From contig JACTAT010000032.1 of NCBI GenBank assembly GCA_014526335.1, positions 3,426,642-3,490,641 of the forward strand: DNA of 64,000 nucleotides. The letters run 5' to 3'. The notes beneath the pieces were generated by a model. That model searched no databases, was not told the origin of the DNA, and was given only the letters and a program-made list of their open reading frames with translations. The stretch's first letter is position 1, and each line of letters begins with the position of its first letter. The stretch comes from Chrysaora quinquecirrha. Its lineage: Eukaryota > Cnidaria > Scyphozoa > Semaeostomeae > Pelagiidae. This document shows positions 1 through 11,431 of this stretch, piece by piece. The translations under genes were made by a program, and so were the position numbers.

Positions 1-301
1 CGAGGGGAGGGCTTATTCCGGGGGCGATTCGAGGATTTTCGGTACGCGCAGGAGAAGGGCAAGAGAAATAAAAGAGTAAATATGTCCGAAAGTATGTTAA
101 AAATGAATTCTCACGGTTGGTTCGGAAACCCCCGTTCATTTACATCGCGGTCGTTTCTAATGATGTTAAACGCTAGCATACATACACGCACTACCGTGGT
201 GATGGATACGCACAAACGTGGTGGGTTTTTTTGGCTTTTTCTTTATTCCAGTGGAATTGTTTTCTGTTAACTTCTATAGGCCTAATGTAGGCCTAATAGA
301 C

Positions 302-512
302 GCTTCCGCAAAAGATGGCCGCCGATTTTGCCTATTCTTTTCATTAAGGATGTTCGAAAGGAATTCTGGGAATAGTTTCCTTAGTTACGTTTTTTGGCAT
401 AGCTGCAGACATTGAATTTGTAGCTAAGGAAATTATTCCCAGAATTCCCTTCGAAAAACCTTAAGAAAAACAAGGGATTGACAGAAACGGCCGCCATCTT
501 TTGCGGAAACCT
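302..512. repeat. Near-palindromic inverted-repeat element
   Basis: The two halves are inverted copies. The outer arms carry CCGCAAAAGATGGC on the left and its complement on the right, and the inner arms carry GGAATTCTGGGAATA and its complement, around a loop of roughly 25 bases. The region could fold into a long hairpin and looks like a foldback or MITE-type element. No coding sequence is seen. The flanks, 1-301 and 513-949, hold no gene I can support. Confidence 0.6.
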
Positions 513-949
513 CTATTTCTGAACACATGTTTGCGGGCATAATGAAGCTGCAAAAGATGGAAAATGTCACATGGATATAATATCTATTTTTTTCAAAAAA
601 CATTCCCTTGATTGACGTTTCTTTAGAGTTGACTTATCAAGTTTATTCTATGAATCAAATTTAGTACCTATACTAAATTTTTCGGTGCTTAATACGAATT
701 TGGTGTTGAATTTTTTTATCTCTTAACTTTGAAAATTTCCATAATGGCGGCCGTTTGTTGGATAGCGGTATAACCAGGGGGAACAAATCTGAAGCAAATA
801 ATGAGTGCGTAGTCTATAGGGTGCCTTTTGGTAAAATCAAGAAATCCAGTCTTATAAGGAGTCTCTTTCTTATATATGAATATATATGGAGCATTTTTTG
901 TGCGTTTGTGAAAATCTTCGACACGTTTGTGTAAATCTTTGAATCCACA

Positions 950-1180
950 GCTCTTAGTGTTGCCTATTTAAATATTGATGTTCAACTTCATTACATCGCT
1001 TTCTTAAGTGCGGAATAGTGCTTGTCCCAGTTATTCACAGAACATTCCAGTGCATGTCTCAGTCTTTATCAGAGGCATGCTTTTGGAGGTTCCTTTTCAT
1101 ACCTAAGAGAAAGATAAAAGAGTCATCATTTTCAAAAGTTCTAATACCGAATTAACTCAAGGGGTAAACTTATGACACAC
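950..1180 (+). repeat. Segmental-duplication block, partner of 27754-27893
   Basis: A stretch here (shared words include CTCAGTCTTTATCAGA and CGAATTAACTCAA) is repeated in the same order and orientation near 27.75-27.89 kb. It lies beyond the 3' side of the LamG exons of lectin copy A, and its partner lies at the same place relative to copy B. This supports one duplicated block covering lectin gene and flank. No coding sequence is recognised. Confidence 0.55.
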
Positions 1181-1225
1181 GTCTAATCTAGACCAACAAC
1201 CACTTCAATTCGCCAGGCTACACAA

Positions 1226-1596
1226 AGGCCCCTTTTACACTATACCTATTTCGAAGCGTCTTGATTTTCGTATCGGATAGGGTGTGTGTTTACACTACGC
1301 CAGAGCTATTCGATACGAAACGCTCCAAAATTTGGGATGATTTTCACTCCGTTTTGTAGGATATGAAAATAAACCCGCTTCGGATGTAATTGACATTCTT
1401 TTGTCAGCGGATATTAACTATTGAAATTTTCTATTGTCTCGAATATCTGGTATAGTGTAAATGAGTCTATCCGATATGAAAACCAAGACGCAACGATAGC
1501 TAGCTGGTATAGTGTAAACACTTGCCCTATACGATATTGGTTAAGGCGAGGCGTGGCGCTCCGTCATCTGTCCGGTGTAGTGTAAACGGGGCCTTA
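1226..1596. mobile_element. MITE with GGCCCC-TTTACACTA ends
   Basis: The left end reads GGCCCCTTTTACACTATACC and the right end is its near inverse complement (GGTGTAGTGTAAACGGGGCC). Inside, the words TACACTA and GATACGAAA recur in both orientations, as in many invertebrate non-autonomous DNA transposons that carry sub-terminal repeats. There is no open frame. Transposase family is unknown. Confidence 0.65.
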
Positions 1597-1749
1597 ATAG
1601 AAAGAGCCATCCAGTTTGAGTAGCCTTCTCACAACAAAAGCAACTTAAGATGAATAAGACTTAAGACGGTTTTCGCAAAATATTTTGGCGGTATTACGGT
1701 TTTCGGACCCCTCTTACGACCACCTCCTCCTTGGAAATCTCAAACCTCG

Positions 1750-2480
1750 CCCCCAAGTTGAATAGGCCTCTACGTGAAGCTCGGCTGTCAATATTCGACC
1801 CTCGTATCGGCCTTGACTATTGCAATTTGATTGGCTGTTCAAGCAATAGATATTTTAAGTGACGTCACAGTTTCTTCAAAATTTTCCACTAAGAAAGGCC
1901 GAAAACTATGTGAAAAACATGTATAAAACCCACAAAATGATGCTACATGCGAAACTGTATCTTCCCTGACAGTTTCAATGAAAGTCTTTACATTTCCTTG
2001 CTAAGAACATCTGCTTTCGGAATCTACATCTTGTTTTGATGCCTAGGCCAAAATTGCCAGTATTTTGGCAGATTTGTGGTGCCGGTATCACATGGTCCAA
2101 ATCGATTTGACGTTTGAGATTCGTGGAAATCGATTTGGAAGCTGGAGACGAGGTTGAGACATCTCCTACACTTTTGCTGGAAATCCCATTGTTGCGTGAT
2201 GTGGTGGATGCGCACCACTGGGGCGGAGTATTTTGTTTGATAATGAAGATGTACCAGAACAAGAGATTCAAGAAAAATATGGTCAAGTTTTTATGGTACC
2301 TTCTTTGTAGACCGTTTGAACGTCAGCAGCTGACAAGAAGTCGTACCAAGCAGAAAAATCGGCAATGTAAACGCCAACATTTTTCCCGCCAAAATTCAAG
2401 GCAGCTGGCTTCACTAACTTTGCACTTCTCGTCAAAGATGTCTGCAAAAATTGACAAGAGCTTGGAAATAGTTATAAAAA
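1750..2480. repeat. Duplicated repeat block shared with 28.43-29.23 kb
   Basis: Positions about 2185-2475 match about 28425-28690 in the same orientation (shared words TGGATGCGCAC, CAGAAGTCGTACCAAG-like). Positions about 1750-2035 match about 28925-29230 in inverted orientation (shared words GTGACGT, TTCGGCC, CAGATGTTC). It therefore combines a direct and an inverted duplicate of the same partner region. The 160-codon frame across 2114-2596 runs through this repeat and is not counted as a gene. A C-homopolymer lies near 2537. Confidence 0.55.
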
Positions 2481-3048
2481 GAAAGTACATTCATAAAATC
2501 AAGAATAAATCAACAGGTTTAATCTCAGTTAATTACCCCCCCCCCCCCCACCTCAAAAGGACTGCTAGGGTTTTTGAGAAGGGCATCGTGTTTTAGGACA
2601 ATGTCCCAGATGCTGGAGTAGATAATTTGGTAAACGCAAGCTGTTCGGGAGGTATCTCAGACTGGGATGGGGGGCTAAGCAAGTGAAAAATATTTGATGA
2701 CGTATTGATTTATTACATTCTACTATAGCTCTCAAAATTATTGGGGGCTGCAGCCCCCCAGCCCCCTGCGCACTTCGGATGGGCCTGGACATGAGGCATA
2801 CCTCTATCAATCGAATTTGTTCGCACTGATTTTCAAGTTGCCCTCGCCTTTTAGATATCTCTACTTCTGTCAATCGATAATGTTAAAGCAGGTAAACCTG
2901 GAACGATGCTTTTTTCCTTTTAATAACATTAGACCCCATGTTAAGAACCAATGCTCCGGTGATGGTATACACTTCATTACATAACAACCTAAACAGGCTG
3001 CATTCTAAAACCTAGATTCTCTTGTGTGGGTTTTTGCTCTAGTTAATC

Positions 3049-3112
3049 TATTTCTGAGACCCTAGAGACTGGCGATGAATAGCTAATATTTCATTTTCAT
3101 TTTCGTTGAATA
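3049..3112 (+). repeat. 3' tail fragment of a tRNA-derived SINE
   Basis: The sequence around CTGAGACCCTAGAGACTGGCG closely resembles the 3' part of the fuller tRNA-derived SINE copy at 37136-37310 (CTGAGATCCTAGCGACTGGCG). Only the tail is present here. The following 3170-3415 contains repeated GATCGGATC-type words related to the element at 45803-46445 and is otherwise empty. Confidence 0.45.
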
Positions 3113-3547
3113 TTATTCATTTCGCCGTCATTCTTCAACATTAGCGTATTTTTTTCTCCTGATCTCGGCCTAGATGCCTTGATTGCAAAAAAAGAAGAGA
3201 GCCAGTTTTGGATCGGATCCACCTGTCTACACGATGAAAAATTAGATCGGATCTAAACTGGCTTTTCAAAGCGATGCAAACTTAGGTCGGTTCGCGGACC
3301 AAAAACGGACCGGATCTACGAAATTGTGTGTAAACACAAGGCCTATCTGTACCAAAAGTAGATCTGATCCACTTTAGATTTGATAAATTTTTGCTGGTGT
3401 AAGCGTGGCCTAAAACAATCCCGAATAAATTTGACGAAAACTTATCATCGAGAAAACTCTAAGTGGTTTAGAAGTTATGCTTCTAAGTTTCTACCCGCGG
3501 GCGCGTTGCCCCCAAGATTTTGTAGTGTTTCCTTTACATTCACTCAC

Positions 3548-3893
3548 CTTAGTGCTTGCTACTTCGTTGCCATTAAAGTAGACGAAGAGGCCATGATTAT
3601 ATTTAGCAGTGAACATCAAATGAGACCATGAACGATGCAGTGTTGCGTTATGCGCGTTGCCCCAGCTTACTTCATACAATGAACTGTAAATTCTTAAACT
3701 CACTCTGAATGCATCATTTGGACAGCCATAAATTAGAATGCGAAAACCTTGGTTACTGAATATTACGGTTGACTCTGCAAGGATTTGCCTTTCGCTATCA
3801 CAATGCGAGCCTGTTGTAAATCGTTCCTGTGAATCTTTTCTGATCTTAAACCAAAGCGACACTGACATCCCAGTTGTGCAGTACTCTAGTTTT
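3548..3893 (-). CDS. LamG-like exon 2 of lectin copy A
   Basis: The exon is 346 bases, the same length as the copy B partner (29466-29811). The acceptor CAG ends at 3894 and the donor GTGAGT starts at 3547. It encodes the second half of a concanavalin A/laminin-G-like domain, with the family pattern SLWFKIRKDS, then ILAES, YGC and RSWSHLMFTAK, then GLFVYFNG near the end. A phase-2 junction with exon 1 keeps the frame. It is open throughout, with no lesion in this exon. Confidence 0.8.
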
Positions 3894-3974
3894 CTGTGGG
3901 TTTGAAAAAAGACATTTCAGAATGGTTTAAGGCAGCAGCAAATTGCTGCGAAAAGTAACTTCACAACATAAACA

Positions 3975-4364
3975 GTACACGCATTTTTTTTATAAGGAAG
4001 TTCGGCTCAGGGTCAGTACTGAAAATTCCTTAACTGATGGTGAAAATTGAGTACTCAACATTCCTTAGCAATTCCTTAACTTCTTACTTTGTGATTCTTA
4101 ACAACAACCAATGGTCAAGGAAATATAGGTCATAAAGGTTTCAGAAGACGAGTAGAAATTAATACTGATTGAGAACCATTGGCGATAAGTATTGCTTGCT
4201 CTGTTAATTCAAAACTTCATTATTTTAATCGAAATGCTAAGTTAAAGAAAAAGTCAGATTCCTTAGTAGTCTCCGGTCCAGTACTAGAAATTCCTTAAGT
4301 TTTTGCCAGCCCGAGTACTACCTTCCTTATTAAAGCACTTCCTTATAAAAAATGCGTGTATGAG
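3975..4364. mobile_element. MITE with ACACGCA-T-run-ATAAGGAAG ends
   Basis: The terminal inverted repeat begins ACACGCATTTTTTTTATAAG and ends with its complement. Short internal repeats (AATTCCTTAA, AGTACT) recur inside. It is one of four elements in the window with this type of end (see 34747-35041, 35201-35598, 44656-45047). It inserted in the intron between the two LamG exons of copy A. No protein is encoded. Confidence 0.7.
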
Positions 4365-4687
4365 GTGTCTACTTTATGGGGTTGTTTTAAACTAGAAAGC
4401 TAATTTCAGCGCGAAAAATGTGTCTGTCGTTCTGGAATGTGCGTTGTAAAGCCGTTATTAGATGTTCCACAATAAGGTAAGGAGCTAAAGAAAGGAAAAA
4501 GTCCTGATTTTGTCAACTTCCAAACAATTTTGGAAAAATATCCTTTCTGATGCACGATTTATGCAGATTTTAAATAATAAGTTATCATTTGTCAATTTTA
4601 AGGAAATTAGGAGTTTTCAGCTGCTACCAATGTGCCTTTGGACGAATTTTATCTTCTCTATCAACCCCACCAGCACGACCCGGCCAA

Positions 4688-4862
4688 ACTTCTCAGTCAG
4701 TTCTCGTTAGAAAGTTGAAGTTAAGCTTGGTCGTGTGAGGTCAGCATCTGGATGGGTGACTTTCAAGATTAATGACTAACTAGCTTTACCGTCCTTCGGA
4801 AGGGACGTTAAACTAGGGGTCCCATGCCTGGATGCGCATGCATAGTAGGCCTAATTAAGGTA
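4688..4862 (+). repeat. SINE-like repeat, possibly 5S-rRNA-derived
   Basis: The segment containing CATCTGGATGGGTGACT resembles the internal control region of 5S rRNA (the TTGGATGGGAGAC-type motif). It is followed by a hairpin word GTCCTTCGGAAGGGAC and GTTAAAC, a conserved central motif I recall from several animal SINEs, then a purine-rich tail at about 4857. A degenerate copy is likely. A search of SINE consensus collections would settle the family. Confidence 0.45.
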
Positions 4863-5720
4863 AAAAAAAAACTAGAAACAACAGCCTACTCAAAACAAAA
4901 TAAAAACAACAACCCGCCTCATAATGTCATATATTTCATATGTTTTTTATTTGCATTGTATATGACCTTACTCATTTATATAGTTTTTCAAATTTAAGTT
5001 TTGTACAGTATGGTCATTATCTTTTTTAATTTTATATGGTCTTAGAAAGATTTAGGAAGAGAGCAGCGTTTCTTAAACCCTAGCAAGTAGCGGTTACTAG
5101 CAACAAAAAGTCGCATCTGTTGAACGTTGTAAAACCGTAACCCCAGATGCCAAAGACGAGTCGAAAACTTCAAGTACTGAAATTTGTGTTTCATTAACCT
5201 TATTTCACGAAAGTCAGTGATAACTAAAAGTGAGTCAAGAGTTGCCTTTTCAATGTCTGCAACACCACACGAAACTATTGTAAACAAGGTCTACTGTCAA
5301 GCTCTAAAGTTATGGTGACATGGGCGAGTCGACCCGCTTCCAGCTCGGATCTGGCACAACTTCGGCTCTACCAGGGTACTTCGGCTCGCCAGTATTCCGA
5401 ATTAAAGGAGAGCTGACCTGCCTGTAGCTCTTCTCTGTCCCTTCTTGGCATTTGCACTTGCAGTGCTCGCCATTTTGTTTGATGACTGATGGTCAAAGCG
5501 CATGCGCATAAAGCGAGTTAACGTGGTATTGACTACGTTGCTGTGATTACATGCCAGCTCGTCTGGCCGAGTTAACCCTACTTTCGATAAATGAGGCACT
5601 TTCGAGACAGGCGGGTTAGCTCACTTCACGTGATCGCAAAATATTTTCATGAATGGCTTGAACGAAGTATCAGAACAACAAGCTTTTTGCAATGAATTGC
5701 CGGCTTTTCTAAATACTTAC

Positions 5721-5925
5721 GCAAGGCAGCCTGTCCCATAGGAATTACTGTTTGCATAGGCATCAGTTTTTCCAGGCACATATAAAACAGGAGAAGGACG
5801 GTCCACAACCCAAACTATCTTTGCGTCACCACGTAATGTGATTCTATTTCCACTAGTGCTTTTTTGATCCGTCAGCTGTGATCCATCTCTGAATGGGTAA
5901 TAGACACTCGCTGTTTCTTCCGCCA
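5721..5925 (-). CDS. LamG-like exon 1 of lectin copy A
   Basis: This 205-base exon has its acceptor TGTAG at 5926-5930 and donor GTAAGT at 5720. It encodes the N-terminal strands of a concanavalin-like domain: AEETASVYYPF at the start, a DQKSTSG turn, and GTGCLA at the end. Copy B has an exon of identical length with 47 of 68 residues the same by my hand count. The frame is intact and the splice phases (1 in, 2 out) fit its neighbours. Confidence 0.8.
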
Positions 5926-5946
5926 CTACAATTGAAATTATAAGCG

Positions 5947-6330
5947 ATGTTGACTAAACAGTTGCAATATTTCTTATCACATTTTTATTGCATTGATTAT
6001 AACACACATTATTGTATTGCATTGCATGGTATTGCAGTGTGCTCTAATGCTATTGAATTTCATTGTCATATATTTTATAGTGTTGTATTATATTGTATTG
6101 TTTTGTATCGAATTCTTGTTGTATTCTACTGTATTGTATTGTATTGTATTCAATTGCATTTTATCACATTGGACTGCATTTTACTGTATTATATTGTATT
6201 TTAATGTAATGTATTTCATTGTATTTAATTACAGTACATTGCATTCAATTTTATTGTGTTCTTATGAATTACTATGGAATTACAGTACATTGCCAGGAAC
6301 ATTATTGTATTCTATGGTTTCTTGACGGTT
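5947..6330. repeat. Intronic TATTG-type microsatellite, copy A
   Basis: Degenerate tandem TATTG/TGTATTGTAT words fill the intron between LamG exon 1 and the EGF exon. The homologous intron of copy B (30840-31660) carries a larger, more regular array of a related unit. The overlapping open frames consist of V/L/Y/C/I residues from the repeat and are not genes. Positions 6331-6785 hold no further feature. Confidence 0.75.
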
Positions 6331-6785
6331 GCTTTTCTCTGGTATATTTTGTTTTTTTGCATTTTATTGCAGTGAGACCAATTCTAAATACCTTGATGAC
6401 ATCAAATTTCGCGCTCAGTTAACTTTCGATCCAATTTTTCGCGCACCGTACAGTAATATGCACTCTATTAGCGCACCATGAAATTTTGCGCAGCTTATTT
6501 TAGACTTTTCTTACATTTCTTGAGTTTTTTCAATTGGAGACCCTTAAAAACTGAAGAAGAAAAACATAAATAGCAATCCACAAGCCCCATGATGATAATA
6601 TACACCATTTTAATTCTGCAAAACAGTATTGCAGAAAGCTTATCGTTCTACTTGCCTATTTCTATTACATAATTTATGTACGGATCGAATGAATTATTTT
6701 CCAAAATCACGACCTCAATTTACTTGCAACTTTTCTGCGCAAAAATTTGAAGGGCCTGAAGATAAAAGGTAATAATATATGTTAC

Positions 6786-6875
6786 CTTTCAAATTCTCGC
6801 AATGCTGTCCTGTTATCGACGCTGTGTAGTTACTAGCAGCGCAATTGCATGTGTAATCTCCTGTCTGATACACAC
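6786..6875 (-). pseudogene. Truncated EGF exon of lectin copy A
   Basis: Read on the minus strand, the surviving part encodes YQTGDYTCNCAA through ITGQHCEN, the C-terminal half of an EGF-like domain (CxC, then the final C before E). It ends at a donor GTAACA. The first half, which in copy B supplies [14 protein letters not shown], is missing. Homology stops at about 6875, exactly where the palindromic transposon block starts. I did not find the missing half on the far side of the block near 11.53 kb. Confidence 0.75.
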
Positions 6876-6878
6876 TAA

Positions 6879-7236
6879 AATTCCTAAATTAAATAATAAC
6901 TTTATGTTTGCAATTTAATTGCAATTTTATCACATATCCGAACTGATGAGATTACATGAGAAACGCGCACGCGCCTGGCAGGCCATTCTTGAACATGTGT
7001 GACTGTCTCAATAAGGACAAGTCATGCTCAAGTACCACTCCGTATACGTTGAAACAACCGTATCTGAGCAATGAACCAGTATCTTTCCCATGAAATGGTC
7101 AAAGACTGATACACCAAGGGTGGGTATAACGAAGAAACTAAGTCTTATCTGGTGGGCATGTAATCTCATCAGTTCGGATATGTGATAAAATTGCAATTAA
7201 ATTGCAAACATAAAGTTATTATTTAATTTAGGAATT
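6879..7236. mobile_element. Palindromic transposon fragment with about 80-base arms
   Basis: The left arm (6879-6960) and right arm (7154-7236) are perfect or near-perfect inverted copies. Inside them lie the words TTATCACATATCC and CTGATGAGATTACATGAG, which are also the ends of the adjoining 4.3-kb element. The loop starts with a GC-rich GAAACGCGCACGCGCCTGG segment that recurs inverted near the right end of the large element at about 11465-11487. It is likely a non-autonomous relative or terminal rearrangement of that element. Confidence 0.65.
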
Positions 7237-8035
7237 TTATCACATATCCTTCCTGATGAGATCACATGAGACTTCAAAGCATTGAGACAGGAACACATCA
7301 GAAAATAACGGAGTGCCCTGAAAATGCAACAATGTGTCCAATCAACACAGAATAAATAGTTGTCATCTAACTATTTCAAAATCACAGCTGTACTGTGAGA
7401 ATTACACTGTAAGACATGGTTACCTCAATGATAAGGTCAATGGATGTGCAATTAATAAACACGTTGTGCATGTAAAAATGCAGAAAAGGTATCTTACTGA
7501 TAAAGTAAAATACGTATGTTCCTGTAAAAAACAGAAGCTGATGTTAGGAGATCCTCAATATCCCAACATTTTGTGATAGAACAGGCCTTAGCCTTCGTAC
7601 TGCGGTCAAAAAGTCCGCGACTTTGAAAATTAACAAATAAGCAACTAAGTGTAAACCGTAGAATAACTGAGTTGCAATTGAACTAAAGCACTACCGACAT
7701 ATAGGGGAAAATACATGCAAGAAATGTTGCATGCCTCTAGCATCAGACAGATGCTGTAAACGCAAAGTGTACCCAGATGAATGTTAGCCAGACAGACTCT
7801 CTTCCATGATGTTGTGAGTCTTACAATAGAAAATTGACGAACATCAATGTGCAGCAACTAATACAAGGATAGCATCCTAAAAAGCATACGTTGTCTTGCG
7901 CACTGTAACTCCAATGTTGTAAAATATTAAGTACCAAACTGCAGGACATTGGAACAGGAGAATAATCTCCGAGCTGCATCTGACTAATACGCAGATAAAA
8001 GGCTATATAAATGATATAGAGCCTCATGCTAATAT

Positions 8036-8359
8036 CTAGCTACTTGCTGTACTCAAAACAACAAAGTGATAAACAGGAATACCTTGATGAAAGGCAGTTA
8101 TAATGGCAACAAGATTGCCACTCTCCTCTGCAGATTCTCCATTGCTATTTGTGATCTCATTCTCCAAAAAGCACAGGTTTAACCACAAAGGTTGAGTCTG
8201 GAACTCCTTTAAAAACTCAAGGAAATAGTATTTGATTACACAAACAATACAATTAGATTTTCGAAGAAGGATGAGCATCCTTGTTGGTGAAACAGCAGAA
8301 CTGCTTTCAACTCTTAAGTCTCCTTGTAGCTTAAAACTTCCTTTCCTTTCTAAAGGCAT
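8036..8359 (-). CDS. Unrecognised 107-codon frame inside the transposon
   Basis: This open frame starts at an ATG and ends in a stop. It has unbiased residue use, unlike the repeat-driven frames of this window, with an acidic patch (NSNGESAEES) and a hydrophobic C-terminal part. It lies on the same strand as the other candidate exons of the 4.3-kb element. I do not recognise a domain. It may be an exon of the element's protein or a chance frame. Confidence 0.25.
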   Translation of the reverse strand: MPLERKGSFKLQGDLRVESSSAVSPTRMLILLRKSNCIVCVIKYYFLEFLKEFQTQPLWLNLCFLENEITNSNGESAEESGNLVAIITAFHQGIPVYHFVVLSTASS

Positions 8360-10008
8360 GATAATAGAAGGAAAGTACTGAAGAAAGATTTATTTCATCG
8401 TGTCAAACTCCTACAACGTCATGTAAATTACTACTGAGGAGAGTAAAAAAAAAAACATGGAAAGCTAGCTAATTAGCTTGGGTTCCTGAACATCTGAAAG
8501 AACAGCAAGCAATGCATATTGCTTAAAAGCTAGCTACAATCTAATGAATACACAAATCAATAATATTTGTGAAGTCTTAATGACACTTTTTTCATTAAGA
8601 CTATGTTGACATAGCTTATGTTAGCTACTCTATTTGATCATCAAATTCATACTCCGAAGGTATGGTATTCCAGTGTATTCCTTCTTCTTCTTGGAATAGC
8701 AGCAGTAGTAGGAAGCCAAATGTTTAGGCCTGAGCACGTTTCACAAAATGTGCACGAATTATGAGATGATTAAACAACATGTTCCATTTGAATCATCTGC
8801 CATCAAACCTAATATTCTAGGTGCAATTAAAATTTGTACAAAACAAACCATATTCTATGTTTGATCCAAACATCTTCAAATTTTGATAATGATTCACGCA
8901 ATAGCTGAGCTATAAAAAGAACTAGAATCATTAAAAACGAACACATCTGAAATGATGTTCCCTTTGACTTTCAATTTCAATATGAAAACGAACAATATTC
9001 CATTTCGAGTTTCAGTTGATTAAATGAAAACATGAGCTTTGGAGAACCAAGAGCTCTAAAGTGTCCCATACAAGGGAGCACCGCAACAAACTTTGAAACA
9101 TCATGAAAACTGTTTCTGTCTTGCAAGTAAGTTGTATGTACCCATACTACAAAAACACTGCAAGAAAAAATCATCCATATAATACTGGACTGAAAAAATG
9201 CTCTGCTATAAAAAAGGGGAAGAACTGCAGACTTTAATAAGATAGAGCATTTGCTAATGTGACTTTTCATACAAGTTCACAAGCAAATAAATCTACATAT
9301 TTTCCCATACAAGAGAAAAAATAGTTTGAACTCCATCCCAGTGAATTTGCACAGAGCCTAATGCATAAGATGCATGGCTTTAAGTCTATTGAACAACTGT
9401 TCAATGTATATATCAAATCTTAACCAGTCTAAGATTAGAATATCAGGAATCATTGGAATCATAAACATGGGTCTATTAGATTTTGTCAGTTATAGTTGTT
9501 ATTTGTGATATCACAATGTTATCTCATATCAACATTATGACAGAGATGATCAACTCTGATTCCACGATCCTCAATATAGGATCAATTGTTCTTCATTGCA
9601 TTTGCCTGAAGTAAATATAAGCTTTCTCAAAAATATGGAAAAAGCAAACCTGCATATGCAAGTAAGTACAAGCTTTCTCAAAAAAAAAAATATTGAAAAA
9701 GCAAACCTGTGTCTAGTTTCTCATTCTGTTTCGAAGAGAAAAACCCCAATGCTCACATTACTTTAAACAAGGAATATGCATGCATGTTGCATATCCAAAA
9801 TTCTTCTCTTCGTAGAATGTATAAAGCAGAATTCTGCAAAAATAACTTGTCAATTGAAGACTTGAAAGACAATCAATAGTGTTGTATTTCTTTCTTGCAT
9901 AGGACTAACAAATGGTGCTACATTGACACGCAACTAAGTGAAGCCGTGAGCGCAAAACATGATTCCATGTTGTCCTTGCTAGGCTGTTAGGTTTTCATAT
10001 GCTGGCTT

Positions 10009-10215
10009 TTTCAGCTCGACTGGCCAACATGCATAAGTTTCTTTTCTTGAACTCCGGAATGTTGATATCATTGACATTAGGCCAACTGAACTTGTCTGCC
10101 GCTGCCTTTGTAATCAAAATTGACTTCTGATTGGGAAGGATTTCCAGAAAAATCTTTCTTTTCTTGATACATGTCCACTTGAGACTCTTTCCAATTGTTC
10201 CTTAAATTCCAGGAC
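10009..10215 (-). CDS. Candidate transposon-protein exon (basic, unrecognised)
   Basis: On the minus strand a frame of about 68 codons runs from a stop at about 10208 to a stop near 10006. It is lysine-rich at first (WTCIKKRKIFLEILPNQK) and then reads NVNDINIPEFKKRNLCMLA. The composition looks like true coding sequence and there is no upstream ATG, so it would be a spliced exon, probably the last. No known transposase signature is visible. Its place inside the inverted-repeat element suggests it belongs to the element. Confidence 0.35.
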
Positions 10216-10294
10216 TATGGCAGGGAATGTTCTAACTTTTACAACAAAGCCCATGCCATTCACAAAACCTCAATTTCGAAAAAACAAACAGAGG

Positions 10295-10443
10295 TTGTCT
10301 GAGAGATAAAATTCAATAAACTCTCTAAAATCCATTAAGCCGTTAGGGCTTATGAGGCACTTTAGCTGATTGTCTGAGAGATAAAATTCAATAAACTCTC
10401 TAAAATCCATTTAGCCGTTAGGGCTTATGAGGCACTTTAGCCT
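10295..10443 (+). repeat. 75-base tandem duplication
   Basis: Two adjacent near-identical 75-base units start TTGTCTGAGAGATAAAATTC and end in GGCACTTTAGC. They lie within the 4.3-kb element between two candidate exons. Near-identity suggests a recent local duplication. Confidence 0.85.
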
Positions 10444-10704
10444 GATGACTTTCTTCATTCATTATTAGGCTATTCATCATCAAATAACATGATGAGAAAA
10501 CAGGGACATCTGCCAAGCAGGTCCTGAAGAAAGGTGATTCTTACCTGTACAAGTCATTACTTGTTTGTTGTAAGGCCACCCATCATCATGTATAATGATA
10601 TGGGAACAAACCAGGCATAACCTGTTTACACAGGTACCATAAGATAATTCATAATGGCAGCCTGAATGAGACATCTTCTCTCTGGCTTGTAAACAATGCA
10701 ACAT

Positions 10705-10790
10705 ACCTTGGAAAACTTTCATTGGCTCCAATGTTTCATTGTCTTCAGAGGACATCTGACTCGCAGATTCCAAGGACAGGCAATATTCAA
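10705..10790 (-). CDS. Candidate transposon-protein exon (acidic)
   Basis: The minus-strand frame is bounded by an acceptor TTATAG at about 10791 and a donor GTATGT at about 10704. It encodes CLSLESASQMSSEDNETLEP followed by MKVFQ. The open frame extends through the donor to 10480, but the splice signals suggest the exon stops here. The function is unknown. It could belong with 11320-11431 upstream. Confidence 0.3.
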
Positions 10791-11029
10791 TTTGTCTATA
10801 ACAAATTATCGCTGGATCTTAAAGCATTTCTCATCTCCAGATGAAACGTCACTAGCAGGTTGCATCAAATACGATATTCACTTTCTCCATAGGAAAGCTA
10901 TCGTTGGCTCCAAGCCAATCCAGTGGACACGTGACTAAATCACTGGTCCAAAACAGAGTAATACAAGGCCATTTCGGCTACTCTGTAGGCCAACTACCTT
11001 CCTCCACAACCAAGAAGTTGGGAGAGCGA

Positions 11030-11196
11030 TGAATACTACCAAGTATCATCAGTAGTTGCCTCTTGATCACTACCATCATCAACAACATGGCTTTGGGAGG
11101 AGGATGAACACCACAAAATATTAGTGTCATCCGTAGCGATATCTTTGTCTTTATCATCACCAAAGTTGATACAGCTTCGACTTCAACAATTGTCTG
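11030..11196 (-). pseudogene. Candidate acidic exon with a probable frameshift
   Basis: After an acceptor TTTTCAG, the first frame reads TIVEVEAVSTL. A shift of one frame gives a long acidic run (DDKDKDIATDDTN, then SSSSQSHVVDDGSDQEATTDD). Neither frame is satisfactory alone, so a one-base lesion within the exon is likely. It sits between two other candidate exons of the 4.3-kb element. Confidence 0.3.
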
Positions 11197-11319
11197 AAAA
11201 ACAAATTGGAAAAGAAAAAGCAACTATGTTTCTCTCCACGTGAAGCTATCCTAGGCCCTTTTTGGGCCAGGAAACATAAATCAACAGAAAATGAACTGCA
11301 GAAAACAAACAAAACGATA

Positions 11320-11431
11320 CTTGCTGTTTAAAAGCAATAAACAACTTATCTTTCAGCTTTGGAATAAAATCCATAAATTTGCAACGATGCAAAAGATACT
11401 CATAGATTAAATTCCCTTGAAGGCCCGCCAT
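11320..11431 (-). CDS. Candidate first exon of the transposon protein
   Basis: An ATG at 11431 opens MAGLQGNLIYEYLLHRCKFM and continues to FKQQ, followed by a donor GTATCG. The short N-terminal exon lies 60 bases inside the right inverted repeat, a usual place for a transposase start. No homologue is recognised from the sequence alone. Confidence 0.35.

Noticed and set aside
6939..6975. CTGATGA ... GAAACG at the transposon end as a hammerhead
   Set aside because: The segment between the core words (GATTACATGA) cannot form a paired stem II, so the fold fails.
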